Shown here: piece by piece, positions 54,008 through 62,191 of the stretch
Numbering within the stretch: the stretch's first letter is position 1
Layout of the letters: every line of letters starts with the position of its first letter
Assembly: GCA_021796215.1 (NCBI GenBank)
Contig: JAJYOK010000009.1
Coordinates: 1-64,000, forward strand
DNA length: 64,000 nt
Direction: 5' to 3'
Source of the DNA: Bacteroidota bacterium
GTDB taxonomy: Bacteria > Bacteroidota > Ignavibacteria > UBA10030 > UBA8401
The notes under the pieces: model-generated
Databases searched by the model: none
What the model saw: the letters and a program-made list of their open reading frames with translations, nothing else
What the model was told of the DNA's origin: nothing
Made by a program: the position numbers and the translations under genes

Positions 54008-54053
54008 AAAAAGATAGTGGACAAATCAGAGGTGTCCTCCATCTAACTTTTTT
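54008..54053. mobile_element. Possible insertion-sequence end scar
   Basis: Imperfect inverted repeat: AAAAAGATAGTGGAC on the left and GTCCTCCATCTAACTTTTTT on the right, 10-12 bases apart. The GTGGAC/GTCC ends recall IS3-like termini, but no transposase fragment or target duplication is visible. The call rests on the pattern alone. Confidence 0.3.
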
Positions 54054-54061
54054 GCAATCAC

Positions 54062-54097
54062 AGCGGTGAGCGTAAAAACTCGCCGCTTTTTATTTTT
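54062..54097 (+). terminator. Intrinsic terminator after the T9SS fragment
   Basis: AGCGGTGAG (54062-54070) pairs with CTCGCCGCT (54079-54087) with one G-U pair, followed by TTTTTATTTTT. This is a good rho-independent terminator for the plus-strand genes before it. Confidence 0.85.
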
Positions 54098-54105
54098 GTC
54101 TTTAG

Positions 54106-54161
54106 GATTCAGGTTTCAAGCGTAATGAATAACAGCCGGTTTGAATCTTGAAGCCTGAATC
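54106..54161. repeat. Inverted repeat GATTCAGG type
   Basis: GATTCAGGTTTCAAG (54106-54120) and CTTGAAGCCTGAATC (54147-54161) pair at 14 of 15 positions around a 26-base loop. It lies just after the stop of the minus-strand dehydrogenase-like gene and might serve as its transcript end. Confidence 0.6.
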
Positions 54162-54173
54162 ATGCCTCGTTGC

Positions 54174-54818
54174 TTATCTCACTATTTTGTAATTGAAATT
54201 CGGCGATTGGTACGCGCCCATCAATCGAAGCCAGAGCGGAAGTATCATTTCCATTCCACGCGCACCGGTGAGGTCTCCTAAATCAATCGGCATTTTCCAT
54301 CCGAACGATTTTAATAACTCTTTCACTTTTGTTTTTGCACCGGCATCGTTTCCGCAGAGAAACACATCGTGTTCGCCGGGGATGAGCGACGGATTCACCA
54401 TGAGATTGCAGTTCATCGTGTTCAGCGCTTTCACTACTTTTGCATTCGGAAATGTGCGCTGAATTTGCTCTGCAAGCGAATCGGTGTTGCACACCGAAAG
54501 ACTCGGCGGTATTCCCTTGGAAAAGTCGAGCGGGTTGGCGACATCAACGAGAATTTTTCCGTTCAGATTTTTCTCGCCGGTGGAGCGGAGCGCATCAAGC
54601 GATGCCATTCCCGACGTGCAATTGAAAAGTATTTCTCCGAATGCTGCTGCGTCGCTAAACGTTCCTTGTGATGCATGCGCGCCGTTTGCTTTTACCCATT
54701 CAGCGGCTTTTTCATTATTCGCTGTACGCGAGCCCATTTTTACTTCGTGATTGAGATGCACCAGCTTTGTGCCGATGGCTTTTCCAACCATTCCGGTTCC
54801 CAAAATTCCGACGTGCAT
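54174..54818 (-). CDS. NADPH-dependent F420 reductase-like / NAD(P)-binding oxidoreductase
   Basis: Rossmann-fold protein of 214 residues of the Fno-like (COG2085) group. It begins MHVGILGTGMVGKAIGTKLV with the nucleotide-binding glycines, then SRTANNEKAAEW, whose Ser-Arg fits NADP preference, and VDVANPLDFSKGIPP and VVKALNTMNCNLMVNPSLIP. Many members outside F420-making organisms use other acceptors, so the name is nominal. ATG 54818 is used because the family sequence begins there; the open frame extends 77 codons upstream without homology and over the next gene's start. Divergent from the sigma factor gene. Confidence 0.88.
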   Translation of the reverse strand: MHVGILGTGMVGKAIGTKLVHLNHEVKMGSRTANNEKAAEWVKANGAHASQGTFSDAAAFGEILFNCTSGMASLDALRSTGEKNLNGKILVDVANPLDFSKGIPPSLSVCNTDSLAEQIQRTFPNAKVVKALNTMNCNLMVNPSLIPGEHDVFLCGNDAGAKTKVKELLKSFGWKMPIDLGDLTGARGMEMILPLWLRLMGAYQSPNFNYKIVR

Positions 54819-55039
54819 GGATTCTCCAAAAATAAGTTGTGAGAGTATGGTGTGAATGATTGTAAAAGAACACCGAAGGAAGCAAATGAGTTCAAGGTAA
54901 GGCGAGATTCCATCTCGCCTGCCGGATTGAAAATTCGGATTACAAATAAGCAACATTTCTCCAAAAAATCCGTTCAAACAACTCAGCATCCTCCAACTTT
55001 TTTCCCGTTGCCAAGTCTTACAGATATACAGGTCATTTA

Positions 55040-55615
55040 ATGGCACCACACGAAATTGAACTTATTCAAAAAGCCCGTGGCGGCGACGTCGGCGCGTTTG
55101 AAGCGCTTGTGTACCAGTATGATAAGCAGGTGCTCACAATTGCCGCTCGCTATGTCAACAGTTCGGACGACGCGAAAGATATTTATCAGGAAGTTTTCCT
55201 GCGCGTGTATAAAGGGCTGAAAAAGTTTCAATTGCGGAGTGAATTTTCGACATGGATTTTCAGAATAACAACGAACGTCTGCCTTAGTTATCATTCACGG
55301 CGAAAGCGGCACGCCCACGTATCGCTCGACCAGGAACAAGACGAGAACGATGGCGAAACATCTCACAGAGACGAGATCGTTTCGGAAGAACATTCGCCGC
55401 ACCGGCAGACAGAGAATGCAGAATTGTCTCTCCGCGTTGAAGAAGCCATGAACGTACTTTCGCCGCAGCAAAAATTGATTTTCACATTGAAACATTATCA
55501 AGGGTATAAATTGAATGAGATTGCCTCCATGTTAGAATGCAGTGAAGGCACGGTAAAGAAACAATTGTTCACCGCGGTACGACGATTGAGAAATCAATTG
55601 AAAGAATTTGCATAG
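55040..55615 (+). CDS. ECF-type RNA polymerase sigma factor
   Basis: Sigma-70-family protein of 191 residues with only regions 2 and 4. Region 2 (about 14-82) has FEALVYQYDKQVLTIAARYV and DDAKDIYQEVFLRVYKGL; region 4 (about 130-188) has LSPQQKLIFTLKHYQGYKLN and a helix-turn-helix MLECSEGTVKKQLFTAVRRL. An acidic linker of about 30 residues joins them. It is followed by a zinc-finger anti-sigma gene, so it should be held inactive until an envelope signal arrives. Confidence 0.94.
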   Translation: MAPHEIELIQKARGGDVGAFEALVYQYDKQVLTIAARYVNSSDDAKDIYQEVFLRVYKGLKKFQLRSEFSTWIFRITTNVCLSYHSRRKRHAHVSLDQEQDENDGETSHRDEIVSEEHSPHRQTENAELSLRVEEAMNVLSPQQKLIFTLKHYQGYKLNEIASMLECSEGTVKKQLFTAVRRLRNQLKEFA

Positions 55616-55723
55616 AACGTCCGGCAGCGTTTTGTGCTGCCCGGCATTTCTATAAGAAAGAAATTGCACAGATGTCAGACGGATGGGAAATGCCGTCAGA
55701 TATCACTTCAAAAAAGGTATCGT

Positions 55724-56731
55724 ATGAATCACAAACAAATCAAAGAGCTTCTTCCGATTTATCTTTACGGCGACCTTACCGCGGATGAAGCAAAGGAAGT
55801 TCAGCTGCATCTTGCAGCGTGCGGTGAATGCCGGGCGGAACTTGAATCGTTGAAAGCGTTCAACGATGTAGTATCAAATCAACCGGCAGTTGAAGTTACT
55901 GATAAGCTTTTGAATGAAGCACGGGAGGAATTGCATACGGCGCTTCGCCGTGAAACTATTCGGCATTCTGTGTTTGAAAAAATCGTAGAAGGCGTAACCG
56001 GAATATTTACGCCGCGCTATCAGTTTGCATCCGGTGCGGCGGCAGCGCTCTTGGTTGGAATTGGAATCGGATATATCTTTTTCCATCAAACGAATGTAGA
56101 GCAAACAAAAGAAGCAGGAACATCGCTTGCCACCGAAACATCGCAAAGCAATCCGCAGTCTGCCGCGGCGGATTTTCTTCATGGAGACACGCGAACAGAC
56201 AATCTTCATTTTCTCAATCTCGATCCTCAAAGCGGACAGGTAGAATTCACTTTTGATGCAGTCACTCCGATGCGTGTGAAAGGAAATGTGAACAATGCGC
56301 AAGTGCAGAAAGTGATGGCGCATGCAATCGTCAACAGCGATAACCCCGGTGTGCGGCTGAAAGCTGTCAACGCACTTGCAGAGCAAGGCGGATCCGTTAC
56401 GGGCGGACGCGACGCCGATCCGGCAGTGAAATCGGCGCTCGTCATCGCGTTAAAATCGGATGGCAATCCCGGGGTGCGGCGCGAAGCCTTGCGTGCGCTG
56501 TTGCAAATGCCGTTTGATAAAGAGATCAAAGAGGCAGTTCTTTTTGTGCTGCTCCACGATAAAAATTCCGGAATGCGCGTTGCCGCAATTAACGGACTTG
56601 AATTAACGTCGCATGAGAAACGAATGAATGATGCCGATGTTCTTAACGCGCTGAAGAAAAAAATGCACTCAGACGACAACAACTATGTTCGCTTGCAAGC
56701 GCGAACTGCCTTACAGGAGGTTTCACAATGA
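55724..56731 (+). CDS. Zinc-finger anti-sigma factor with periplasmic HEAT repeats
   Basis: Membrane protein of 335 residues. The cytoplasmic zf-HC2 anti-sigma domain has the HxxxCxxC motif (His29, Cys33, Cys36 in LHLAACGECRAEL). One transmembrane helix lies at residues 101-120. The C-terminal part, facing the periplasm, has HEAT-like repeats such as NSDNPGVRLKAVNALAEQ and KSDGNPGVRREALRALLQM and KNSGMRVAAINGLEL. ATG 55724 is used; the 30 codons upstream are not conserved. It overlaps the following DUF4097 gene by four bases (ATGA). HEAT repeats on an anti-sigma factor suggest protein-protein sensing. Confidence 0.88.
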   Translation: MNHKQIKELLPIYLYGDLTADEAKEVQLHLAACGECRAELESLKAFNDVVSNQPAVEVTDKLLNEAREELHTALRRETIRHSVFEKIVEGVTGIFTPRYQFASGAAAALLVGIGIGYIFFHQTNVEQTKEAGTSLATETSQSNPQSAAADFLHGDTRTDNLHFLNLDPQSGQVEFTFDAVTPMRVKGNVNNAQVQKVMAHAIVNSDNPGVRLKAVNALAEQGGSVTGGRDADPAVKSALVIALKSDGNPGVRREALRALLQMPFDKEIKEAVLFVLLHDKNSGMRVAAINGLELTSHEKRMNDADVLNALKKKMHSDDNNYVRLQARTALQEVSQ

Positions 56732-57939
56732 AAACATATAAAACAATTTCTTTGTCACAAAGCAGCCAAGACACGAAGAAAAATGGATTGTTGTATTATT
56801 GGATTACTGGAAAATTTGAAGCCATCAATCCATCAATCCATCTATCCAGCGTCATTCGTGTCTTCGTAGTTCAAATATTTTTTGCCGCATTTTTTATCAA
56901 CACCGCACTTGCCGATTCCGGCACCAGCCGCTCGAAAACATTCACTGTCAGTAAAGGCGGCAATCTTGAAGTGTCCGTGAGCGGCGGCGACATTTCGATT
57001 AATACATGGGACAAGAATGAGGTAAGCGTCCGCGTTGAAGGAGTTGACGATGATGATCTTGAAGATTTGGAAATTTCGCAGTCCGACAATACCGTGCGCG
57101 TTGATTTTCGTCCGCACTGGGGATTTTCAGGCGATGCCCGGTTTGATATTCGGATGCCGCAGGAGTTTGATGCCGATGTTCACACCTCAGGCGGAAATAT
57201 TGATGTGCGCGGCGTTGTGAAAGGAAGAGTGAAAGGTGTAACGTCGGGCGGTGATGTCAGCACGGGCGATGTAGAGGGAATGGTGACATTGCGGACATCC
57301 GGCGGCGACGTGCAAGTAGGCGCCGTTTCCGGAGAAACGGAGGTCAGTACTTCCGGCGGCAACATTCGCGTTAAGAAAGTGGGCAAGTCATTCAAAGCAT
57401 CGACAGCGGGCGGCGATATTGAACTCGGTGATGTTGGCGGTGATGCAACTGTTTCGACAGCGGGCGGCGATATTACCGTTGGAAAAGTTTCGGGCAACGC
57501 GACGCTTCGGACCGCAGGCGGCAATATCGAATTGCAAAGTGCGAGCGGCACCGTTTCTGCAAAAACGTCCGGCGGCGATCTTGAATTGCATAACGTGACA
57601 GGTTCAGTCGAAGGAAAAACATCGGGCGGAAATGTAACGGCAGAACTGACTCCGAGCGGCAAGGGACACAGCGATCTGAGTTCATCCGGCGGGGACATTT
57701 CACTTTATATCGATGAAAATGCGCACGCAACAATTGAAGCGACCATTCGTTTGCGAGGTTCATCGTGGTGGCATTCCGATGAGAAATATGATATTCATTC
57801 AGACTTCAAAGCGGCGGAATATCATAAAGACAAAGACGACGGAGACATTTACGGAAAGTACATTCTCAATGGCGGCGGCGAGAGTATTACATTGAAAACT
57901 TCCGCAGGGAATATTGAGATTCGAAAACTGGCGAAGTAG
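56728..57939 (+). CDS. DUF4097 beta-solenoid envelope protein (copy 1)
   Basis: Exported protein of 403 residues. A 17-residue start and an unusual insert (residues 19-38) encoded by a palindromic repeat come before the hydrophobic signal segment (VIRVFVVQIFFAAFFINTALA, about 42-62). The mature part has a DUF4097 domain with regular 17-20-residue repeats ending in SGGD/AGGN (TSGGDVSTGDVEG, TAGGDITVGKVSG), the mark of a beta-solenoid adhesin-like fold. ATG follows CAGGAGG. It is coupled to the anti-sigma gene, so it may be the regulon's effector or sensor. Paralogue at 60913. Confidence 0.85.
   Translation: MKTYKTISLSQSSQDTKKNGLLYYWITGKFEAINPSIHLSSVIRVFVVQIFFAAFFINTALADSGTSRSKTFTVSKGGNLEVSVSGGDISINTWDKNEVSVRVEGVDDDDLEDLEISQSDNTVRVDFRPHWGFSGDARFDIRMPQEFDADVHTSGGNIDVRGVVKGRVKGVTSGGDVSTGDVEGMVTLRTSGGDVQVGAVSGETEVSTSGGNIRVKKVGKSFKASTAGGDIELGDVGGDATVSTAGGDITVGKVSGNATLRTAGGNIELQSASGTVSAKTSGGDLELHNVTGSVEGKTSGGNVTAELTPSGKGHSDLSSSGGDISLYIDENAHATIEATIRLRGSSWWHSDEKYDIHSDFKAAEYHKDKDDGDIYGKYILNGGGESITLKTSAGNIEIRKLAK
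56783..56841. repeat. TGGATT-type palindromic repeat, copy C, inside coding sequence
   Basis: ATGGATT (56783-56789) and AATCCAT (56835-56841) are terminal inverted repeats. The interior TTGGATTACTGGAAAATTTGAAG nearly repeats the minus strand of copy B (TTGGATTACTGAAAAAATTG). It encodes residues 19-38 of the DUF4097 protein in frame. Confidence 0.75.
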
Positions 57940-57994
57940 AATACGGTTTGAGGAAAAAGTTATCTGCTCGATGTTATGCAGAGCGAGAGCAACC

Positions 57995-58073
57995 GTCATT
58001 CCCGAACGCTTTTGTCAGGAATCCATTGGCGAATCTCAGTCAAAAAATGGATTCCCGCTTTCGCTGGAATGAC
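57995..58073. repeat. GTCATTCCC-type palindromic repeat, copy 2 (long form)
   Basis: Terminal inverted repeats GTCATTCC (57995-58002) and GGAATGAC (58066-58073), with inner GGAATCCATT and AATGGATTCC arms, so each half is itself of the GTCATTCC...GGAATCCATT type. About 79 bases in the gap between DUF4097 and DUF5916 genes. MITE-like in size, without coding capacity. Confidence 0.75.
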
Positions 58074-58128
58074 AATCCCGTAGCTTGGTGCTTCAAAACG
58101 CAAACCCCAAAACTTTGAAAAACTCATT

Positions 58129-60801
58129 ATGAAATTCTTGATACTCATTTTGGCGGCTATGTTTCCGCTGTGTTCCGCTCTTGCTGACGAAGGAACGGCG
58201 CCGCGTGCACTTCCGGAAATACGTGCTGTACGCCTGCCTGCCGGCAAGGCAGGAGCGACGGAAGTGATCAAGATTGACGGACTTCTTGATGAGCATGCAT
58301 GGCAAAGCGCGCCGCCCATCACCGATTTTGTGCAAAGCGATCCGGTGCAGGGAATCGCCCCCAGCCAGAAAACTGAAGTGCGTTTGCTTTACGATGATCA
58401 GGCGTTGTATGTCGGTGCGCGGATGTACGATTCTGCGCCGGATTCCATCATCGCCCAGCTTACCCGGCGTGACGGTCTTACCACCGCCGATTTTTTTGCC
58501 ATCGCGCTCGACACGTATCATGACAAGCGAAGCGGATTTTATTTCGGTGTGAGCGCGGCGGGAACATTGCTCGACGGCACGCTGCTGAATGACGATTGGA
58601 CTGATGATTCGTGGGACGGCGTGTGGGAAGGGAAGGCGCATATCGACAGCCAGGGATGGACAGCAGAGCTTCGCATACCGTACTCACAGCTTCGTTTTCA
58701 TGAAAGTGAAAAAATTATTTGGGGAATAAATTTCCGGCGCGATATTGCGCGCAGAAATGAAAGAGATCAAATTGTGTACACGCCGAAAAGCGAAAGCGGT
58801 TACGTTTCCCGTTTCCCCGATCTTGTCGGAATTGAAAATATCGTACCGCCGCGCCGTCTTGATCTTATACCGTATGTCACGACGCGGGCGGAGTATTCGC
58901 ATCCTGCCGCAAGCGATCCGTTCAATTCCGGTTCGAAATATGTTCCTGCAACCGGTGTCGATCTGAAAGTCGGCATCGGAAGCAGCCTCACGCTCGATGG
59001 CACGATCAATCCCGATTTCGGTCAGGTGGAAGTTGATCCGGCAGTAGTAAATTTAAGCGATGTCGAAACATTCTATCAGGAAAAGCGGCCTTTCTTTCTT
59101 GAAGGCCAAAACATTTTTAGTTTCGGCAACGGCGGTGCATCGAACAACTGGAGCTTCAATTGGGGCAGCCCGGAATTTTTTTACAGCAGAAGAATCGGCC
59201 GTGCGCCTGAAGGAAGCTTGCCGACGTACGATTATGTTGATGAACCGGCGGGAACGAAAATTCTCGGTGCGGCAAAGCTCTCCGGCAATGTGGGCGACAA
59301 TTGGAACATCGGCACAATTCAGGCAGTGACCGCGAAAGAGAATGCACAGATTCAAACTGCCGGTCAGCGTTCAACAGTTGAAGTCGAGCCGCCCGCCTAT
59401 TACGGCATCGCACGCGTTCAAAAGCAATTTAACAACGGCGATCAGGCGATAGGATTGATTTCAACATTGACGAGCAGGTCATTCAGCAACGGCAATAATG
59501 ATTTGCGCGATCAGCTTGACAGCCGCGCAGTAAGCGGCGGCGTTGACGGTTGGACATTTCTTGACGGGAATAAATCGTGGGTGGCAACCGGCTGGCTCGG
59601 CGGTTCCCGTATTGATGGAACGGCAGCGCAGATGCTCGATGTGCAAACAGGTTCGCGGCATTATTTCCAGCGCCCCGATGCAAAAAGTTATCACGTCGAC
59701 AGTTCGGCAACATCGCTATCCGGCTACTCGGGGCGATTCCAGCTTGTCAAACAAAAAGGAAATTTTTTCGTCAACTCGTCATTTGGTTTCATCTCACCCG
59801 GGTTCGATGTGAACGATCTCGGATTTGTCTGGCGGAACGATCTGATCAATTATCACGCAGGCGCGGGCTATCAGTGGGTAACGCCGACACAATATTATCA
59901 ATCAATCTGGACGATGCTTGCAGTATTCGGCAGCCGCGATTTTGACGGCAACAAAATCTGGGAAGGAATATTTCAGCGGACGGAACTTCAGCTTCGCAAT
60001 TTCTATTTTGTTTCGTACGATGTTGCCTACAATCCGCAAACCGTGAACAACCGGCTCACGCGCGGCGGTCCGCTTGCATTGAACCAACCCGGATTTCAGG
60101 TTGACGCATCGTTTCAAACCAACGACAAAGAGAAATGGGTCTTCGGGCTTCAGGGCACAACATACAAACAAGCGTCGAGCAATCAGTGGGATGTTTCTTC
60201 AAGCATCGTGTGGAAGCCTGCAGATTATGTGTATGTAAGCTTCGAGCCGGATTTCGGAAAAACGACAGATTTCTCTCAATGGGTCGGCGCCTTTGCCGAT
60301 CCGTTGGCAGCACAGACATACGGCAGCCGGTACGTTTTCGCCACACTCGATCAGACAACGCTCGCTGCAAGCATTCGGTTGAATTGGACATTCACTCCTC
60401 AATTGAGCCTACAGCTTTATTTGCAGCCTCTGATTTCCTCGGGAAATTATCACGACTACAAAGAGCTTTCCCGCCCGCTCTCCTACGACTTCAACCAATA
60501 TTCGGCGAGCGAAGTATCGAAACAAGGATCGGAGTACACGGTTGATCCCGACGGAAACGGGCCGGCGCCGTCTTTTACGTTTGACGATCCGAATTTCAAT
60601 TTCAAATCGCTGCGCGGCAATGCTGTGCTGCGCTGGGAATATCTTCCCGGCTCGGTTTTGTATTTCGTGTGGACACAGAGCGGAATAGATAATTATGCTT
60701 ATAACGGTGAATTTCATTTTGGATCGTCATTGCATCGTCTGATTCGTGCGCAGTTCAATAATATTTTTATGGTGAAGCTGACGTACTATTTGGGCGGATA
60801 A
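58129..60801 (+). CDS. DUF5916 outer-membrane protein with N-terminal CBM9-like domain
   Basis: Large exported protein of 890 residues. A signal peptide (FLILILAAMFPLCSALA, about 2-18) is followed by a carbohydrate-binding-family-9-like domain (about 35-225: KIDGLLDEHAWQSAPPITDF, YVGARMYDSAPDSI, WTAELRIPYSQLRF). The DUF5916 part covers the remainder, with TINPDFGQVEVDPAVVNLSD and FYQEKRPFFLEGQNIF, and ends in many amphipathic strands with a terminal aromatic-rich strand (KLTYYLGG), indicating an outer-membrane beta-barrel. Such proteins are frequent in this phylum, of unknown role. Residues about 35-42 (RLPAGKAG) come from a palindromic insert. Confidence 0.88.
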   Translation: MKFLILILAAMFPLCSALADEGTAPRALPEIRAVRLPAGKAGATEVIKIDGLLDEHAWQSAPPITDFVQSDPVQGIAPSQKTEVRLLYDDQALYVGARMYDSAPDSIIAQLTRRDGLTTADFFAIALDTYHDKRSGFYFGVSAAGTLLDGTLLNDDWTDDSWDGVWEGKAHIDSQGWTAELRIPYSQLRFHESEKIIWGINFRRDIARRNERDQIVYTPKSESGYVSRFPDLVGIENIVPPRRLDLIPYVTTRAEYSHPAASDPFNSGSKYVPATGVDLKVGIGSSLTLDGTINPDFGQVEVDPAVVNLSDVETFYQEKRPFFLEGQNIFSFGNGGASNNWSFNWGSPEFFYSRRIGRAPEGSLPTYDYVDEPAGTKILGAAKLSGNVGDNWNIGTIQAVTAKENAQIQTAGQRSTVEVEPPAYYGIARVQKQFNNGDQAIGLISTLTSRSFSNGNNDLRDQLDSRAVSGGVDGWTFLDGNKSWVATGWLGGSRIDGTAAQMLDVQTGSRHYFQRPDAKSYHVDSSATSLSGYSGRFQLVKQKGNFFVNSSFGFISPGFDVNDLGFVWRNDLINYHAGAGYQWVTPTQYYQSIWTMLAVFGSRDFDGNKIWEGIFQRTELQLRNFYFVSYDVAYNPQTVNNRLTRGGPLALNQPGFQVDASFQTNDKEKWVFGLQGTTYKQASSNQWDVSSSIVWKPADYVYVSFEPDFGKTTDFSQWVGAFADPLAAQTYGSRYVFATLDQTTLAASIRLNWTFTPQLSLQLYLQPLISSGNYHDYKELSRPLSYDFNQYSASEVSKQGSEYTVDPDGNGPAPSFTFDDPNFNFKSLRGNAVLRWEYLPGSVLYFVWTQSGIDNYAYNGEFHFGSSLHRLIRAQFNNIFMVKLTYYLGG
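58233..58253. repeat. GC-rich palindrome within the DUF5916 gene
   Basis: A 21-base near-palindrome with outer arms CCTGCC/GGCAGG and centre TGCCGGCA encodes LPAGKAG between the signal peptide and the CBM9-like domain. The same kind of CCTGCC...GGCAGG sequence is known as a dispersed insert in many genomes. It keeps the reading frame. Confidence 0.55.
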
Positions 60802-60844
60802 CAAAGCTCAGAGAAAAAAATAGAAATGAAGTCAAATTTTTTAG

Positions 60845-60870
60845 ATTCCCGCTAAAAAAAGTGCGGGAAT
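60845..60870. repeat. GTCATTCCC-type palindromic repeat, copy 3
   Basis: ATTCCCGC (60845-60852) and GCGGGAAT (60863-60870) pair around a ten-base A-rich loop; on the minus strand it starts GTCATTCCCGC. It lies between the DUF5916 and second DUF4097 genes and could also act as a transcript hairpin. Confidence 0.65.
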
Positions 60871-60912
60871 GACAGCATTCATTAAACGTTCATCAAACAA
60901 ACGGAGAATCCT

Positions 60913-61995
60913 ATGAAACGTCGAATACTTTTTTTTGCAACAGCGATATGTTTGCTGGGAATTGCTGTGTCGTCCGCTTCGACAGCAGCATCGCCGGGCA
61001 CGAAATCGTTCTCGGTAAAAAGCGGCGGCATGCTCGTTGTGGATGTGAAGATGGGCGAAATTTCTCTCGAGCCTTGGGAGAAAGGAGAAGTTGCTGTCGA
61101 AGCCAGAGGCATTCCTGAAGAAGAAGCGAAAAATCTTTTGATTGAACAAACCGGAGACGATGTGCGCGTTACATTCGATCCGTCGCACCGCCGGCGTAAC
61201 TGGAACGGCCCGTTTTTCAGGATTCGCGTTCCCGCGCATTACAACGCCGATCTTCATACGGGCGGCGGACGCATTGAAGAGCGGGGCGCGCTGAACGGCA
61301 CTTTCGATGCAACATCGGGGGGCGGCGAAGTTCAGGTTGAGCATATTATCGGAAATGTGAAGGTCAAAACCGGCGGAGGAGAAATCGGAATTGATGCGGT
61401 TGACGGTGACGCCGAACTCCGGACGGGCGGAGGCCAAATGAATATTCACCACGTAAGCGGCGAATTGGTCGTTGTCACCGGTGGCGGACAAATTCACATT
61501 GAGGGCGCACAAAAATCACTTGAAGTGAAAACAGGCGGCGGCAGTATTGACGTGACAGATGCACCGGCGGGGACAAGACTTTCCACCGGCGGAGGGTCGC
61601 TTGATGTCAACGGAAGCAGGGGAAGAGTCAAGGTGAGTACCGGCGGCGGACATCTTGAACTGCGTAACCTTACCGGTTCTGTTGAAGCCTCAACGGGCGG
61701 CGGCAGTGTGTCGGCAGAACTTGACCCGACCGATGCAGAACCGAGCACGGTTACAACAGGCGGCGGAGATATTGAATTTTCTGTTCCGCCAAATGCGAAA
61801 GCAACAATTCACGCCACCATTCGCTTGGACGATGCTTCGCCGGGCGATTATGACATCACATCTGAATTTGAAGCGCAGAAAAAAAACGATAGCAGCGACA
61901 ATGATGAAATTGACCGGACGTATGTGCTGAATGGAGGAGGCCAGGAAATTAGATTGAAGACGACGAACGGGAACATCGAGATTCGGAAAAAATAA
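60913..61995 (+). CDS. DUF4097 beta-solenoid envelope protein (copy 2)
   Basis: Exported protein of 360 residues with a signal peptide (ILFFATAICLLGIAVSSAS, about 4-22) directly after the start, unlike copy 1. The DUF4097 domain shows KSGGMLVVDVKMGEISLEPW and then repeats of 17-20 residues marked by TGGG: TGGGRIEERGALNG, TGGGEIGIDAVDG, TGGGQIHIEGAQ, TGGGSLDVNG. Copy 1 has SGGD at the same positions, so the two diverged in the repeat core. It shares the ending GGGQEIRLKTTNGNIEIRK with copy 1 (GGGESITLKTSAGNIEIRK). A strong terminator follows. Confidence 0.87.
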   Translation: MKRRILFFATAICLLGIAVSSASTAASPGTKSFSVKSGGMLVVDVKMGEISLEPWEKGEVAVEARGIPEEEAKNLLIEQTGDDVRVTFDPSHRRRNWNGPFFRIRVPAHYNADLHTGGGRIEERGALNGTFDATSGGGEVQVEHIIGNVKVKTGGGEIGIDAVDGDAELRTGGGQMNIHHVSGELVVVTGGGQIHIEGAQKSLEVKTGGGSIDVTDAPAGTRLSTGGGSLDVNGSRGRVKVSTGGGHLELRNLTGSVEASTGGGSVSAELDPTDAEPSTVTTGGGDIEFSVPPNAKATIHATIRLDDASPGDYDITSEFEAQKKNDSSDNDEIDRTYVLNGGGQEIRLKTTNGNIEIRKK

Positions 61996-62021
61996 TCTGT
62001 AGTTTTTTCTCTTTCATATTG

Positions 62022-62052
62022 AAAAGGCATTCGCTGCGGCGAATGCCTTTTT
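62022..62052 (+). terminator. Intrinsic terminator after DUF4097 copy 2
   Basis: AAAAGGCATTCGC (62022-62034) and GCGAATGCCTTTT (62039-62051) pair perfectly around TGCG, followed by TTATATTT. A strong rho-independent terminator on the plus strand. The sigma/DUF4097 region therefore ends here. Confidence 0.93.
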
Positions 62053-62191
62053 ATATTTCACCAAACGCACGGGTTTGTTCCACTTCTAAGAACAATTCCC
62101 ATTTTTGCGAAGCACTTGTGCCGCCGCATAGGTTTCCTTCTATAATAAAGTGCTGTAAGGACAATTCAAGTTCTGGCACGCAAGTTGGAAC

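Noticed and set aside
57200-57700. Regularly spaced GGCGG/CCGCC-rich units that look like a repeat array
   Set aside because: They are the coding repeats of the DUF4097 beta-solenoid. The spacing varies and no unit is identical, so it is not a CRISPR or DNA repeat array.
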